A stretch of DNA of 64,000 nucleotides from Botrimarina mediterranea. Its GTDB lineage: Bacteria > Planctomycetota > Planctomycetia > Pirellulales > Lacipirellulaceae. The notes under the pieces were generated by a model that was given only the letters and a program-made list of their open reading frames with translations, searched no databases and had not been told where the DNA came from. Positions within the stretch are counted from its first letter, which is position 1; each line of letters begins with the position of its first letter. The translations under genes and the position numbers were made by a program. The stretch lies in contig NZ_CP036349.1 of the NCBI RefSeq assembly GCF_007753265.1, positions 682,001 through 746,000 on the forward strand. The letters are read 5' to 3'. Positions 17,857-26,450 of the stretch are shown in pieces.

Positions 17857-20358
17857 TCAAGCCATCGATTGCGGGGGACTTGCCGTAACGACTTCCCTGC
17901 CGATGCCGTAGTTGGCTCTCTCGCCTGGGGCGTGGGTGAGCATCCAGGTGAAGGTCTTGTAGGCGCCGTCCTTGCACCGCATCCGAACGTCCAGATCAAC
18001 TACAGGCTCGCGTACCAGAGCGCGGCGGGCGGCGCGTGTGGCTGTGGGGATGTCGTCGGGGTGGACGAAGTTGTGGAAAGGCTGGCCGATGATTTCTTCC
18101 GCCTCCCATCCAAGCCGTTCCTTCCAAGCGGGATTCACCTGGGCGGCGCGTCCCCGTTCGTCCGAGATGACAAACAGGTTCGGCGATAGGGTGAAGAAGC
18201 GTGCCCGGGCGGAGTGGGCGCGGCGTCGTTCGCTCTGCTCATCGAGCGGCCGACCGAGGGCGTAGAGGGTCTGCTCGCCGGGGACGCGGGACAGTGTCCA
18301 GTTGGTGAGGTGTGTCTTGCCCCGTTTCGTAATGACGCGGCAGACAATGTCTTGCGCCGATCCGCCATCACGGACCGAATCGACGTGATGCTGCACGGCG
18401 GGCTTGTCCTCGGGGTGAACGCACCCCAGCCCCTCAGCGCCAAGCATCGTGTCTTCATCCGTCTCCAGGAAATCGAGGAGCGCTTGGTTCAACTGCTCGA
18501 TGCGGAAGTGCTCATCGTAGATGACGCACAAGTCATGCGACAACGAGAAGAACCGCGAGCGCTCGTCGGTGAGCCGGCGGCGTTCGCTCTCTTCGTCGAC
18601 GGGGCGCCCGACCGAGTAGATCATAGGGTCGCCGGGGATGGTCGAGAGCGTGAAACGCCCCGCGCGGTAGACGCCGTCCTTCCCTGCGAAGCGCAGCACC
18701 GCCTCTCCCTGGGACTCACCGCGCTGGGCTTTGTTGTATCGCCGCGAAACCAGCGGCATGTCGTCGGGGTGGAGACGTTGGGAGAAGTGCTCACCGAGGG
18801 GGAGGTCGTTGTCTGAGTAGCCAAAGAACTTCGCGTACGCCGGGTTCACCTGCTGGATGTATCCCTGGTGGTCCATCGCGCTGAAGATGTCGTGCGAGAG
18901 CGCGTAGAAGCGGGCCTGCCGATCGAACTCTTGGCGTTTCCGCAGCCGTTCGGTGACCCAATGACGGATCGCCTCGCTCAGTTCGCTCGCCGTTGCGTAA
19001 CGGTCTTCCTTTTGTTTCGCGAGGCCCTTGAGGCAGATCGCTTCGAGGTCGTCGGGCGTGCTCGGATGCAAAGCGCTGGGACGCACCGGGGGCTGCGTCT
19101 CGACGCGGTGCATCACCTCGTTCGCCGTCTCGCCGGTGAATGGCGGGCGTGAGGTGAGGATCTCGTACAGCACCGCCGAGAGCCCGTAGACGTCGGTGCG
19201 CTCGTCGATCAAGGACTGCTCGCCCCGCGCCTGTTCGGGCGACATGAACCCGGGCGTGCCCAGGCGTTCGCCCTCGATGGTCTTGTGCGGCTCGGTCGAT
19301 TCACGATGCAGAGCGACGCTCCCTTCCTTGTCGTCGATCGATTTGGCGAGGCCCCAGTCGATGACGGTGACTTCGCCGAATTCGCCAAGGACGACGTTTT
19401 CTCCCTTGAGGTCGCGATGGATGATGCCCTTGGAATGGGCGTAGGCGATCGTGTCGCAGACCGTGAGGAACTGCTCGATCAGCGGGAAGAGCCTTTCGAA
19501 CGCGTCGGCCTCGTCGTGCTTCTCACGTTCGGCGTGGGCCTGCTGGATCGCCTCGGTGAGGGTCCGGCCCGAGTAGAACCGCATCGTGTAGTAGCAGCGG
19601 CCGCCCTCTTCGCGGTACTCGTAGACCGGCGCCGTGCCGGGATGCGACAGCTGCGCGGCGACGCGGGCTTCTCGCAAGAACCGCTCGCGGTGGCGCTTCG
19701 AGCCGCGTAGCTCGGGCAGTAACTCTTTGAGCGCCACCTCACGGCCGAGCACCGTGTCTTGGGCGAGCCAGACCTGGCCGATGCCGCCGTGCGAGTGCAG
19801 GTGCAACAGCCGCAGTCGATCGTTCGACAGCGGCGTGAGTGACATGGCCTCGTTGAGGTCGAGCCCGTGCGGGTCACGGCTGGAGATCGTTTCAGCGGCG
19901 ACGCGGTGGCGCGGAGCGGCCTTGGCGGCGAGCAGAGTCTTCACGGAATTACGGGCGGCTTCGTCGATCCATCCCTGCTCAACCATGAGGTCGGCGAGGG
20001 GTTTGCCACCGCGGGAAGACCACAGCACACAGGCGTCGGCGAGTTGCTGGGCCGTAACCAGCCCCGCTTGAAGGGCTAGGGCGCCGAACATCAGATTCGC
20101 GTCGGCCAGCGTTTCTTCCGGGCCATCGGCGCCGGGCAGCGTGACCGAGAGGCCGGCGGCGCCGCGGAGCTTTTGCAAGAACGGGTCGGGCTTGGCCGTC
20201 ACCTCTTCAAGACGTCGGGCGCATTCGTCGCAGGCCTCAATGTGAGATTCGAGGCGATTGGCCGCTTCGACGGGCAAGACGCCCTGAACCCACGAAACCA
20301 GCGTCGCATCATCGGGATGGACGCCGCGCGCTACGCCGGGCTCTTCGTTCGTGGTCAT
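17857..20358 (-). CDS. Ser/Thr kinase with anti-sigma-type zinc finger and three PAS domains
   Basis: An 833-residue protein. Residues 39-46 hold an HxxxCxxC zinc finger of the anti-sigma (HC2) type. A helical segment at 86-146 often seen in planctomycete kinases follows, then a kinase domain (about 185-470) with Gly loop GGIGQV (191-196), Lys211, HRDLKGEN (314-321) and DWG in place of DFG (334-336). Three successive PAS/PAC modules (about 485-590, 605-715, 725-820) each contain the HPDD/HPED signature. It is encoded 13 bases after the ECF sigma gene, same strand, so the pair is one operon. The likely role is to hold and release the sigma factor in response to a PAS-sensed signal. All kinase catalytic residues are present. 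Confidence 0.88.
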   Translation of the reverse strand: MTTNEEPGVARGVHPDDATLVSWVQGVLPVEAANRLESHIEACDECARRLEEVTAKPDPFLQKLRGAAGLSVTLPGADGPEETLADANLMFGALALQAGLVTAQQLADACVLWSSRGGKPLADLMVEQGWIDEAARNSVKTLLAAKAAPRHRVAAETISSRDPHGLDLNEAMSLTPLSNDRLRLLHLHSHGGIGQVWLAQDTVLGREVALKELLPELRGSKRHRERFLREARVAAQLSHPGTAPVYEYREEGGRCYYTMRFYSGRTLTEAIQQAHAEREKHDEADAFERLFPLIEQFLTVCDTIAYAHSKGIIHRDLKGENVVLGEFGEVTVIDWGLAKSIDDKEGSVALHRESTEPHKTIEGERLGTPGFMSPEQARGEQSLIDERTDVYGLSAVLYEILTSRPPFTGETANEVMHRVETQPPVRPSALHPSTPDDLEAICLKGLAKQKEDRYATASELSEAIRHWVTERLRKRQEFDRQARFYALSHDIFSAMDHQGYIQQVNPAYAKFFGYSDNDLPLGEHFSQRLHPDDMPLVSRRYNKAQRGESQGEAVLRFAGKDGVYRAGRFTLSTIPGDPMIYSVGRPVDEESERRRLTDERSRFFSLSHDLCVIYDEHFRIEQLNQALLDFLETDEDTMLGAEGLGCVHPEDKPAVQHHVDSVRDGGSAQDIVCRVITKRGKTHLTNWTLSRVPGEQTLYALGRPLDEQSERRRAHSARARFFTLSPNLFVISDERGRAAQVNPAWKERLGWEAEEIIGQPFHNFVHPDDIPTATRAARRALVREPVVDLDVRMRCKDGAYKTFTWMLTHAPGERANYGIGREVVTASPPQSMA

Positions 20359-20371
20359 TCGTCTCAGGCGG

Positions 20372-20962
20372 TCATACGTCGATCAGCCCGGCTCCGAGTT
20401 CCTTCAGCGCACGGAGCACCCGGTGCTGCGCGACCCGCGCAGCGCCGATGCTCATGCCGAGGTCCTTGGAGACCTCCTCCACGTCTTCCTGGCCGATCGC
20501 CAAGCGGCGGAAGGCGGCCAAGCTCTTTGCTGAGAATCTACCATTCAATAAGGCGAGCAAGCGGTTGAGCACGAACCGATCGTGGTCGGCGTCCCAGACA
20601 TGCGTCAGTCGGCTGGCGTCATCCTCGAGTTGCTCGGCCAGGACCCCGATGTCGGCGCCGGCTTCTTCGCCCGAGCTACGCCCGCGCTTCTGCCATAACC
20701 TGCGCATTCGGTTCGCTGTGATTCTACGCAACCAATTGCGGAACGCCCCGGGACGGCCGTTGTGGTCGAAGTTGGCGATTTCCTGGACGACGGTCTTCAT
20801 GACCTCCTGGCGGATGTCGTCGGCGTCGGCGTCGGTGATGGCTTGCTGACGGAGCCAGGCCAGAATCAGGGCGTCGTAGACGGCGGCAAACTCATCCCAC
20901 GAGTCGCCAGCTTGCGTCTGGCGAACCCTGTCGAGAAGCGTGATTCGGGTCGCCTCGCCCAT
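20372..20962 (-). CDS. ECF-type RNA polymerase sigma factor
   Basis: A 196-residue sigma-70 family ECF factor. Region 2 spans about 28-95 (DADDIRQEVMKTVVQEIANF, then AFRNWLRRITANRM, the -10 recognition helix). Region 4 spans about 145-192 (RRLAIGQEDVEEVSKDLGMS and the HTH helix GAARVAQHRVLRAL). It is the first gene of a two-gene operon with the PAS kinase, an arrangement that matches known planctomycete ECF groups linked to Ser/Thr kinases. It is divergent from the FixJ-like regulator, with 251 bases between them. Regulon unknown. Confidence 0.9.
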   Translation of the reverse strand: MGEATRITLLDRVRQTQAGDSWDEFAAVYDALILAWLRQQAITDADADDIRQEVMKTVVQEIANFDHNGRPGAFRNWLRRITANRMRRLWQKRGRSSGEEAGADIGVLAEQLEDDASRLTHVWDADHDRFVLNRLLALLNGRFSAKSLAAFRRLAIGQEDVEEVSKDLGMSIGAARVAQHRVLRALKELGAGLIDV

Positions 20963-21213
20963 GGGACGCCCAGGAAAATTAGGAAAATGGTGCTGTCGCC
21001 AATTCTTCCAAGCTGTTTCCGCTCAACAACTTACGCGAAAAAGACCCGCTTGTCTCCTAAAATCTTTCGGCTAGGCGTAATGCGGGGACCCGCTGAATTG
21101 CTTACTTCTAGGACGGATAACCACAGGGTTACATCCGGCGTCGATGCCCGACGGATCGGGCGCCGTCGTTATTGCCCCCCGAAAGGAGGGCTCAAAAGAA
21201 GGCGAACAGAGCA

Positions 21214-21909
21214 ATGTCTGACATTACCACTTTTACCGCTGGCGCCGAGAGCAACTCTTCCCGGGCCACCATTTACATCGTCGAAAGCCATCCGCATGTC
21301 CGCGACTCGGTCGCCGATCTGGTCACCCAGCGCGGCTACCGCTGCCAGACTTTCGCCTCGGCGGAAGACTTCCTAGCCGCCGGCGCGATGCCACGGCCGG
21401 GCGTGCTGGTCCTCGACTACAACGTGCCGGGCGTCAACGGCCGTGACGTGCAGGACCGCCTCGCCGGTCAGCACGAGCCGATGCCGATCATCGTGACAAT
21501 CGGTCAGGCCGATGTCCCCGCGGCGATCCAGTTTATGGAGCGTTGCGCCGTGACGGTGCTGGAGAAGCCCTACCAAGCCGACGACCTGATCACCGCGATC
21601 GATAGGGCCGTCGAGCACGATCAGCTCCACGTCCGGATCCGCCGGCGTTTCGAGCAGATCAGCGTCGCCGTCTCGCAGCTATCGACGCGCGAGAAGACGG
21701 TGCTCCAGGCAATCGTCGAGGGGCAGCTCAACAAAGCGATCGCACGCTCGCTTGACGTGTCGGTCCGGACGATCGAAGGCGACCGCGCCAAGATCGTCGA
21801 GAAGTTCTCCGCCGAGACAACCGGCGAAGTGGTCGGCTTGTACGCCCAGTACAATCTGCTCACGGAGTTGGGATACCTGCGAGGCAAGTCGGCGCGCGTG
21901 TGCTGCTAA
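21214..21909 (+). CDS. FixJ-like two-component response regulator
   Basis: A 231-residue protein: receiver domain (about 17-135) with phospho-acceptor Asp68 (VLVLDYNVPG) and Lys118 (LEKPY), then a LuxR/FixJ HTH (about 155-215: LSTREKTVLQAIVEGQLNKA, VSVRTIEGDRAKIV). The usual acidic pair after the first strand is reduced to Glu24-Ser25. The ATG at 21214 has GAAGG about 11 bases upstream; a TTG at 21172 would add 14 unlikely residues. No histidine kinase is adjacent. It stands divergent from the ECF sigma gene and may belong to the same signalling block. Confidence 0.87.
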   Translation: MSDITTFTAGAESNSSRATIYIVESHPHVRDSVADLVTQRGYRCQTFASAEDFLAAGAMPRPGVLVLDYNVPGVNGRDVQDRLAGQHEPMPIIVTIGQADVPAAIQFMERCAVTVLEKPYQADDLITAIDRAVEHDQLHVRIRRRFEQISVAVSQLSTREKTVLQAIVEGQLNKAIARSLDVSVRTIEGDRAKIVEKFSAETTGEVVGLYAQYNLLTELGYLRGKSARVCC

Positions 21910-22132
21910 GACGGAAGTCGGCGATGTCCCCGCGTCGTGTTCGGCCGGGGCTTCGCCGCTATGGCGTCGGCGTAGCCCGAGCCAATTGAGATCATTGCGC
22001 CGCACTCGCTGCTGAGCCTTGCTCGGGTCGCAGCCGCCGAAATCAAATGCTCCCGTGGGAACTTCGCCCGAGGCGTCGCCGTCGTATTCGACGTGCTTGC
22101 TTGACGCCCCGCAATTCATTGGCGAGTTTCGA

Positions 22133-22975
22133 TTGGACGTTCGATTCGCGTATCTGCGTGACCGACTCTTGGACCTCGACCGCCTGTTGCGCGGCGAGAT
22201 GACCCGGCCCGAGGCCCTCTCGGAAAAAAGCCTGAACGTCTCGGCGCGGGGGCTCGCCGCCGTCGCCGCGCTCCTGGCGATGTTCTACGGCGCGTGCATG
22301 GGCTCGTTCTCACTCTTGAAGACGCAGCCACCGGGGCTTAACGATCCGTTGGGCCCCGTCTTGCAGGTGGCGGCGTCGACTCTGAAGACTCCGGCGCTGT
22401 TCTTGTTGACGCTTGTCGTAACGCTCCCATCGCTCTACGTCGCCAACGCGCTGATCGGGTCGCGGCTGACGTTGTTGGGGATGACCCGTCTGCTCACCGC
22501 GTCTATCGCCGTCAACTTAGCGGTGCTCGCGTCGCTGGGTACGATTGTGCTGTTCTTCTCACTGACGACGACGAGTTATCCGTTCGTCGTGTTGCTGAAC
22601 GTCGCCGCGTTTGGCGTCGCCGGCGTGCTGGGGTTGGCGTTCTTGCTGCAGACCCTGCACCGAGTGTTGACGCCGGCGCCTTCTCACGGGGTGATCCTGA
22701 CCGAAGACGACTCGGCGTCGGAACACAACGATGAAGACGACGAAGCCACGCCTAGCGCGCTGGAGATGCCCACGGGGCAAGTTGTCGGGGACCACACACG
22801 GCTAGTCTTCCGCTGCTGGGTCGTGTTGTTCTCGCTTGTCGGCGCCCAGATGGGTTGGGTGCTGCGCCCGTTCATCGGCAACCCCGAGCAGCCGTTCGCC
22901 TTTTTCCGAGGGCGTGAATCCAATTTCTTTGCCTCCGTGCTGGGAGCGTTGCGAGAGTTGCTGTTCGGTGGTTGA
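22133..22975 (+). CDS. Multi-pass membrane protein, LRPFIG family, first paralog
   Basis: Around 280 residues with about six hydrophobic segments and an Asp/Glu-rich cytoplasmic loop (TEDDSASEHNDEDDEATPS) before the last helix. The C-terminal part carries WVLRPFIG followed by FFRGRES. I recognise the family only as a recurring planctomycete membrane protein of unknown function; it has sometimes been labelled actin-binding WH2, which I cannot support from sequence. The start is uncertain (TTG 22133, TTG 22169 or ATG 22199). The adjacent downstream gene is a paralog. Confidence 0.7.
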   Translation: MDVRFAYLRDRLLDLDRLLRGEMTRPEALSEKSLNVSARGLAAVAALLAMFYGACMGSFSLLKTQPPGLNDPLGPVLQVAASTLKTPALFLLTLVVTLPSLYVANALIGSRLTLLGMTRLLTASIAVNLAVLASLGTIVLFFSLTTTSYPFVVLLNVAAFGVAGVLGLAFLLQTLHRVLTPAPSHGVILTEDDSASEHNDEDDEATPSALEMPTGQVVGDHTRLVFRCWVVLFSLVGAQMGWVLRPFIGNPEQPFAFFRGRESNFFASVLGALRELLFGG

Positions 22976-23037
22976 GAAATCGGCCGAGCGGGATGTCGGT
23001 CCGTGGTCTTGCAACCATTCCTTGCTGGTAGCCTCTG

Positions 23038-23721
23038 TTGAAGCCTGCCCCCTCACTGTTGCAAACTGCCGACACGGTGCTGCGTGGCGAGGCGATGGCG
23101 CCCGACCGCGGCGTTCGGTTGGTGGAACGGCTCGCTTGCGTCGTGGTGTTCGGGGGTCTTTACGGCGCCGCCATGGGGCTTTACCGCGCCTCCAACTCAT
23201 TGCCGCAATGGGAGGTCCAGCTTGTCTTCTCGGCGATCAAAGCCCCGCTGCTGATCCTCGGGGCGTTCGCGGTCAGCCTGCCGACTTTCTTCGTGTTGAG
23301 CACGCTGCTCGGATTGCGGCGTGACTTCAGCCGAGCCGCCCACGCCCTGGTTACAGCACAAGCCGCAGTGGCGGTGACGCTCGCTTCACTAGCGCCCTTG
23401 ACGGTGCTTCTCTACGTCTCGTCGCAGGACTACCGGACGGCGTTGTTGTTCAACGGCGCCGCGTTCGCAGTCGCCAGTGTGGCGGGGCAGTTCGTGCTGC
23501 GTCGCAACCTGCGGCCGCTGATCGCGCGCGACAGGCGGCACCGACTCTTGATGCGGTGGTGGGCGATTGCGTACGTCTTCGTCGCCGTCCAGTTAGCTTG
23601 GTTATTGCGGCCGTTCATCGGCTCAGCCGCACTAGAGGTGCAGTTCCTCCGACCGGAGGCGTGGGACAACGCCTACGTCGTCGTGGCCAGACTCGTGTGG
23701 AAGGCCCTACTCGGTTGGTAG
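23038..23721 (+). CDS. Multi-pass membrane protein, LRPFIG family, second paralog
   Basis: About 227 residues with about six hydrophobic segments, ending in WLLRPFIG and a matching C-terminal helix. It aligns with the preceding gene over its length: VLRGE start, GLYGAAMGLYRAS versus MFYGACMGSF, and the LRPFIG signature. It lacks the acidic loop of its paralog. The start is a TTG at 23038 or a nearby TTG. Spacing of 62 bases to the first paralog suggests one transcript. Function unknown; the pairing suggests a heteromeric membrane complex. Confidence 0.7.
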   Translation: MKPAPSLLQTADTVLRGEAMAPDRGVRLVERLACVVVFGGLYGAAMGLYRASNSLPQWEVQLVFSAIKAPLLILGAFAVSLPTFFVLSTLLGLRRDFSRAAHALVTAQAAVAVTLASLAPLTVLLYVSSQDYRTALLFNGAAFAVASVAGQFVLRRNLRPLIARDRRHRLLMRWWAIAYVFVAVQLAWLLRPFIGSAALEVQFLRPEAWDNAYVVVARLVWKALLGW

Positions 23722-23745
23722 CGGCTTTCCAAAGAGCTGTCGCGA

Positions 23746-24042
23746 TCAGGCCGTGGCGCTGGGGCCCGCCATCGCCTTCTTGATGAGGCCGCCGATGATC
23801 GTCAGCAGCGCGCCGGCGCCAGCGCCAACGCCGGCTTCGGCGCCGTAGCCAGCATTGGCGAGCAGTTCTTGAATCTGCGGGATCAGTTGCGCTAACTGAG
23901 CGCCGCCAGCGCCGCCGATCGCACCGAGCACCGTCGCCAGAATCTTGTCCACCGGCAACTTCTTGAGCACCGCCCCGATGACGTTGCCACCCGCCGCGCC
24001 GCTCACCAACTGGATGATCAGAGAGATGATCGCAGGACTCAT
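23746..24042 (-). CDS. Small Gly-rich hydrophobic protein
   Basis: 98 residues, start ATG at 24042 with GAGG upstream. The sequence alternates Gly/Ala-rich hydrophobic helices (AIISLIIQLVSGAAGGNVIG, GAGGAQLAQLIPQIQELL) with a short Lys segment, ending in a Gly-Ala helix and KK. It looks like a membrane-inserting or self-associating small protein, reminiscent of small holin- or bacteriocin-like peptides. That is a resemblance only. It is convergent with the second LRPFIG gene, whose stop is 24 bases away. Confidence 0.6.
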   Translation of the reverse strand: MSPAIISLIIQLVSGAAGGNVIGAVLKKLPVDKILATVLGAIGGAGGAQLAQLIPQIQELLANAGYGAEAGVGAGAGALLTIIGGLIKKAMAGPSATA

Positions 24043-24282
24043 CGTGGTCGCCTCGCCCAAATGAGAAGAGAAGGGCGGCGTCGAGACATCGCGACGCGTG
24101 TCTCCGCCGCTAGCAGCGCAGGATAGTTCCCCCGACCCGTGGGGGGGAAGAAAAACTTCGCTGAAGGGGAGCCAAATCTGGGAGGAACTGCTGCTGGCCG
24201 CAGGTTTTGGCGTCGGCATTCCACATACTTGTCCGGTTTGCTATCAGGCATCTCTCCCTGCTCGCCTGCCGCGAGACCGCCC

Positions 24283-25311
24283 GTGTTTATCCATGTGCTC
24301 TTGCTGACCGCCCTCCTAGCGTGTGTGGCTCCGCGCGCCTGGGGTGACGACACGAGCGGCGTGGCTTGGGCGGGCTGGCTCGATGAAGCCGAGGTTTGGC
24401 AGGCAGCCGACAACCTCGCCACCCAGGAGCCGGCACGACTGCCTCCGACCGAGCCCGCCGCCGGGCTGCGGGTGCTTGAACCGGCGGCGAGGCCGATCTT
24501 CGAGCGGACGCCGCGCGACACGGCGAGCTCGGGCCGTGTTGTGCGCTACGAGGCGGCGATTGGCGATCGCGCGACGCACGACCTCTTCGCGGCCCACGGC
24601 ATCCGTGGCGAGTTGATCGCCGTCCCGATCAAGGCCGGCGCTCAGGCGGACTCGAAAGTCGACAAGTACTCGGCGCGCGTCGCGGCGTTCTTCGTTGGCG
24701 ACGAGGCGACCCCTGGACCCGACGAGGCGATGGTCGTGCGCTACGACGTGCCGGTCGAAGAGATCGGCTTGCACACGCAGCTCGCCCCGCTCGGCGGCGA
24801 GATCATCGAGCCCGGCGCCCTGCGCCTGCCGGAGGTGCGGTTCTTCCAGCCGAAGGCCCGGATCTATTCGGACCTCAAGCGGAACAACGACAGCGAGTTC
24901 GACATGTTCGACGACGGCGCGCTCTTGGCGTCGCTCGACGTGGTGGAGTTCTACTTCCCAATGCCACTCATCACCGAGCGTTTCGCCCGCGCGATGGGCC
25001 GACCGAGCCACCTCAGCGGCCTCGGCTGGCGACTGGGAGGCACCGTGGGCCTGGGCATCACGACGGCCGTATCGAGCAACGACAATGCGTCCAGCGCGCC
25101 GATCTCCACGCTCTCGGCCGGCATCCGCTACGACTTCCCCCTGGGTCGCCCGTCGGCGGAAGTGCTGGCGACGCGCGACTGTCGCCTCGACGAGCGCACG
25201 CGCGTCGGCATCGAAGGGGGCGTCCAGGGCGGGCTCTCGACCGACGAGGACCTTGAGGACTCGACGGACTTGGGGGTTTACCTGGGGATACTCGTGAACA
25301 CGCCGTGGTGA
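24283..25311 (+). CDS. Exported protein, probable outer-membrane barrel
   Basis: About 342 residues from a GTG at 24283 that opens a signal peptide (MFIHVLLLTALLACVAPRAW). The N-terminal third is charged, the centre has VRFFQPKARIYSDLKRNNDS, and the last third alternates strand and turn (GLGWRLGGTVGLGITTAVSS, TLSAGIRYDFPLG, GIEGGVQGGLS). That pattern is typical of an outer-membrane beta-barrel. The upstream in-frame start at 24139 would precede the signal and is rejected. No recognised family; it stands alone. Confidence 0.65.
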   Translation: MFIHVLLLTALLACVAPRAWGDDTSGVAWAGWLDEAEVWQAADNLATQEPARLPPTEPAAGLRVLEPAARPIFERTPRDTASSGRVVRYEAAIGDRATHDLFAAHGIRGELIAVPIKAGAQADSKVDKYSARVAAFFVGDEATPGPDEAMVVRYDVPVEEIGLHTQLAPLGGEIIEPGALRLPEVRFFQPKARIYSDLKRNNDSEFDMFDDGALLASLDVVEFYFPMPLITERFARAMGRPSHLSGLGWRLGGTVGLGITTAVSSNDNASSAPISTLSAGIRYDFPLGRPSAEVLATRDCRLDERTRVGIEGGVQGGLSTDEDLEDSTDLGVYLGILVNTPW

Positions 25312-25330
25312 CGCCAGCCCCAGCCTAGCG

Positions 25331-25397
25331 GGTAGGGTGGGTTGCAACCCACCGAGAGCTGGCGTCCGCTTCGCGATGGGTCACGACCCACCCTACC
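25331..25397. repeat. Palindromic element, GGTAGGGTGGG arms
   Basis: Arms 25331-25351 and 25377-25397 match at 18 of 21 positions, around a 25-base loop. The left arm has its own small dyad (GGGTTGCAACCC). It sits between two convergent genes. Confidence 0.75.
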
Positions 25398-25414
25398 GAC
25401 TACCAATTCGCAAC

Positions 25415-26014
25415 TTAGCGCGGCAAGGAACTCTTGAGCAACTCTGCCAGCGTTAGTGCAAATCCCGGCAGCAGGGGTGACTCGTACGACACTTCCGCGC
25501 CAATCACCTGCACATCATCGCCGCGGAAGACCGTGAGCTCGCGCGTGAAGCGGTCGATTACCCAGTACTCTTGCACGCCCGCGGCGGCGTACTCGGCTCG
25601 CTTATCGACGTAATCGCGGCGGCGATCGCGGCTCGACTCCGAAACGAACTCAATCGCGATCGATGGAACATCGCTGTCGGGATCAAACGCGGCGCCATGA
25701 CCGACCCAGATCGCCCGGTCGGCACGCCTCCGATTCTCTCCGCAACGGATTTCTTGCTCCGGTGCAGTGCCATTGAGACAACTGCCCGACGGATGTTGCT
25801 CCTGGTATCGATACAGCAGATGGCCCAAGTAATCGTTGGGAGAACGTTCACCAAAGCCGGGAGGAGGGGCCACAATTAGGACTCCGTTGACGAGTTCGTA
25901 GCGGTAGTCGGGCTCCCAATCCTCAACGGCGTCATACTCCGCGGGTGTCAGTAGCATGCCATTGCACTCGGGGCCGAGCGCGGGCGGCGGGGCGGCGAGG
26001 TCGGCAAGGGTCAT
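25415..26014 (-). CDS. Uma2 family putative endonuclease (DUF820)
   Basis: A 199-residue protein with the Uma2/DUF820 restriction-endonuclease-like fold. Visible signatures are LTPAEYDAVEDW, YELVNGVLIVAPPPG, the acidic strand SIAIEFVSESSRDR, and KRAEYAAAGVQEYWVIDRFT. These proteins carry a PD-(D/E)xK-type core, but their biological substrates are mostly unknown. It is a stand-alone gene between two palindromic elements (25331-25397 and 26115-26186). Confidence 0.85.
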   Translation of the reverse strand: MTLADLAAPPPALGPECNGMLLTPAEYDAVEDWEPDYRYELVNGVLIVAPPPGFGERSPNDYLGHLLYRYQEQHPSGSCLNGTAPEQEIRCGENRRRADRAIWVGHGAAFDPDSDVPSIAIEFVSESSRDRRRDYVDKRAEYAAAGVQEYWVIDRFTRELTVFRGDDVQVIGAEVSYESPLLPGFALTLAELLKSSLPR

Positions 26015-26114
26015 GGCAACAGTCCCCGAGAAAGGTCAGACCTCTCTATTCTCGCCCGGAATGGCCGCTGGGTCAAAGCGAACCTAGAAGTTCGTGTGCC
26101 ACAATAGAGGACAG

Positions 26115-26186
26115 AGCCGGGTTGCGTTAGCTCCCGGAGTTAGCGTTGGTCGGCGCTTCGACTCCGGGAGCTTACGCAACCCGGCT
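26115..26186. repeat. Palindromic element, AGCCGGGTTGCG arms
   Basis: Arms 26115-26140 and 26161-26186 match at 25 of 26 positions with a 20-base loop. It lies upstream of the Uma2 gene. No T-run. Confidence 0.85.
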
Positions 26187-26210
26187 CCTTTTCAATGATC
26201 ATGCTTGAAC

Positions 26211-26441
26211 TCAGGCGTCTTGACTCGCTTCGCTTTCAACGGTGGCACAGCGCCTCAGAATCAAATGCCAAATGACACCACTTGCTACGGCGATCAGTAC
26301 GACGAAGGCGCCCCGGACGGGTTGTTCGGCGTAGAATGCCACACCGTCATGCTTAAAGAAGTCCCAGATTGCATACCCCATATCGAGCACGCAAAACGCG
26401 AACACCAAGGCCGTGGCTACGCGTAGAGCAATAGGGCGCAT
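26211..26441 (-). CDS. Small two-helix membrane protein downstream of acs
   Basis: 76 residues: helix 1 at about 8-27 ([20 protein letters not shown]), helix 2 at about 44-63, then a polar tail. The start ATG lies 9 bases after the acs stop on the same strand, so it is very likely co-transcribed and translationally coupled. In E. coli the acs operon also carries a small membrane protein (yjcH) and an acetate permease. This one is shorter and I cannot show homology. Its role is unknown. Confidence 0.6.
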   Translation of the reverse strand: MRPIALRVATALVFAFCVLDMGYAIWDFFKHDGVAFYAEQPVRGAFVVLIAVASGVIWHLILRRCATVESEASQDA

Positions 26442-26450
26442 ACCTTCGAC

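Noticed and set aside
23746-24042. The small Gly-rich gene as a toxin or holin
   Set aside because: Helix pattern is suggestive, but there is no antitoxin, endolysin or phage context.
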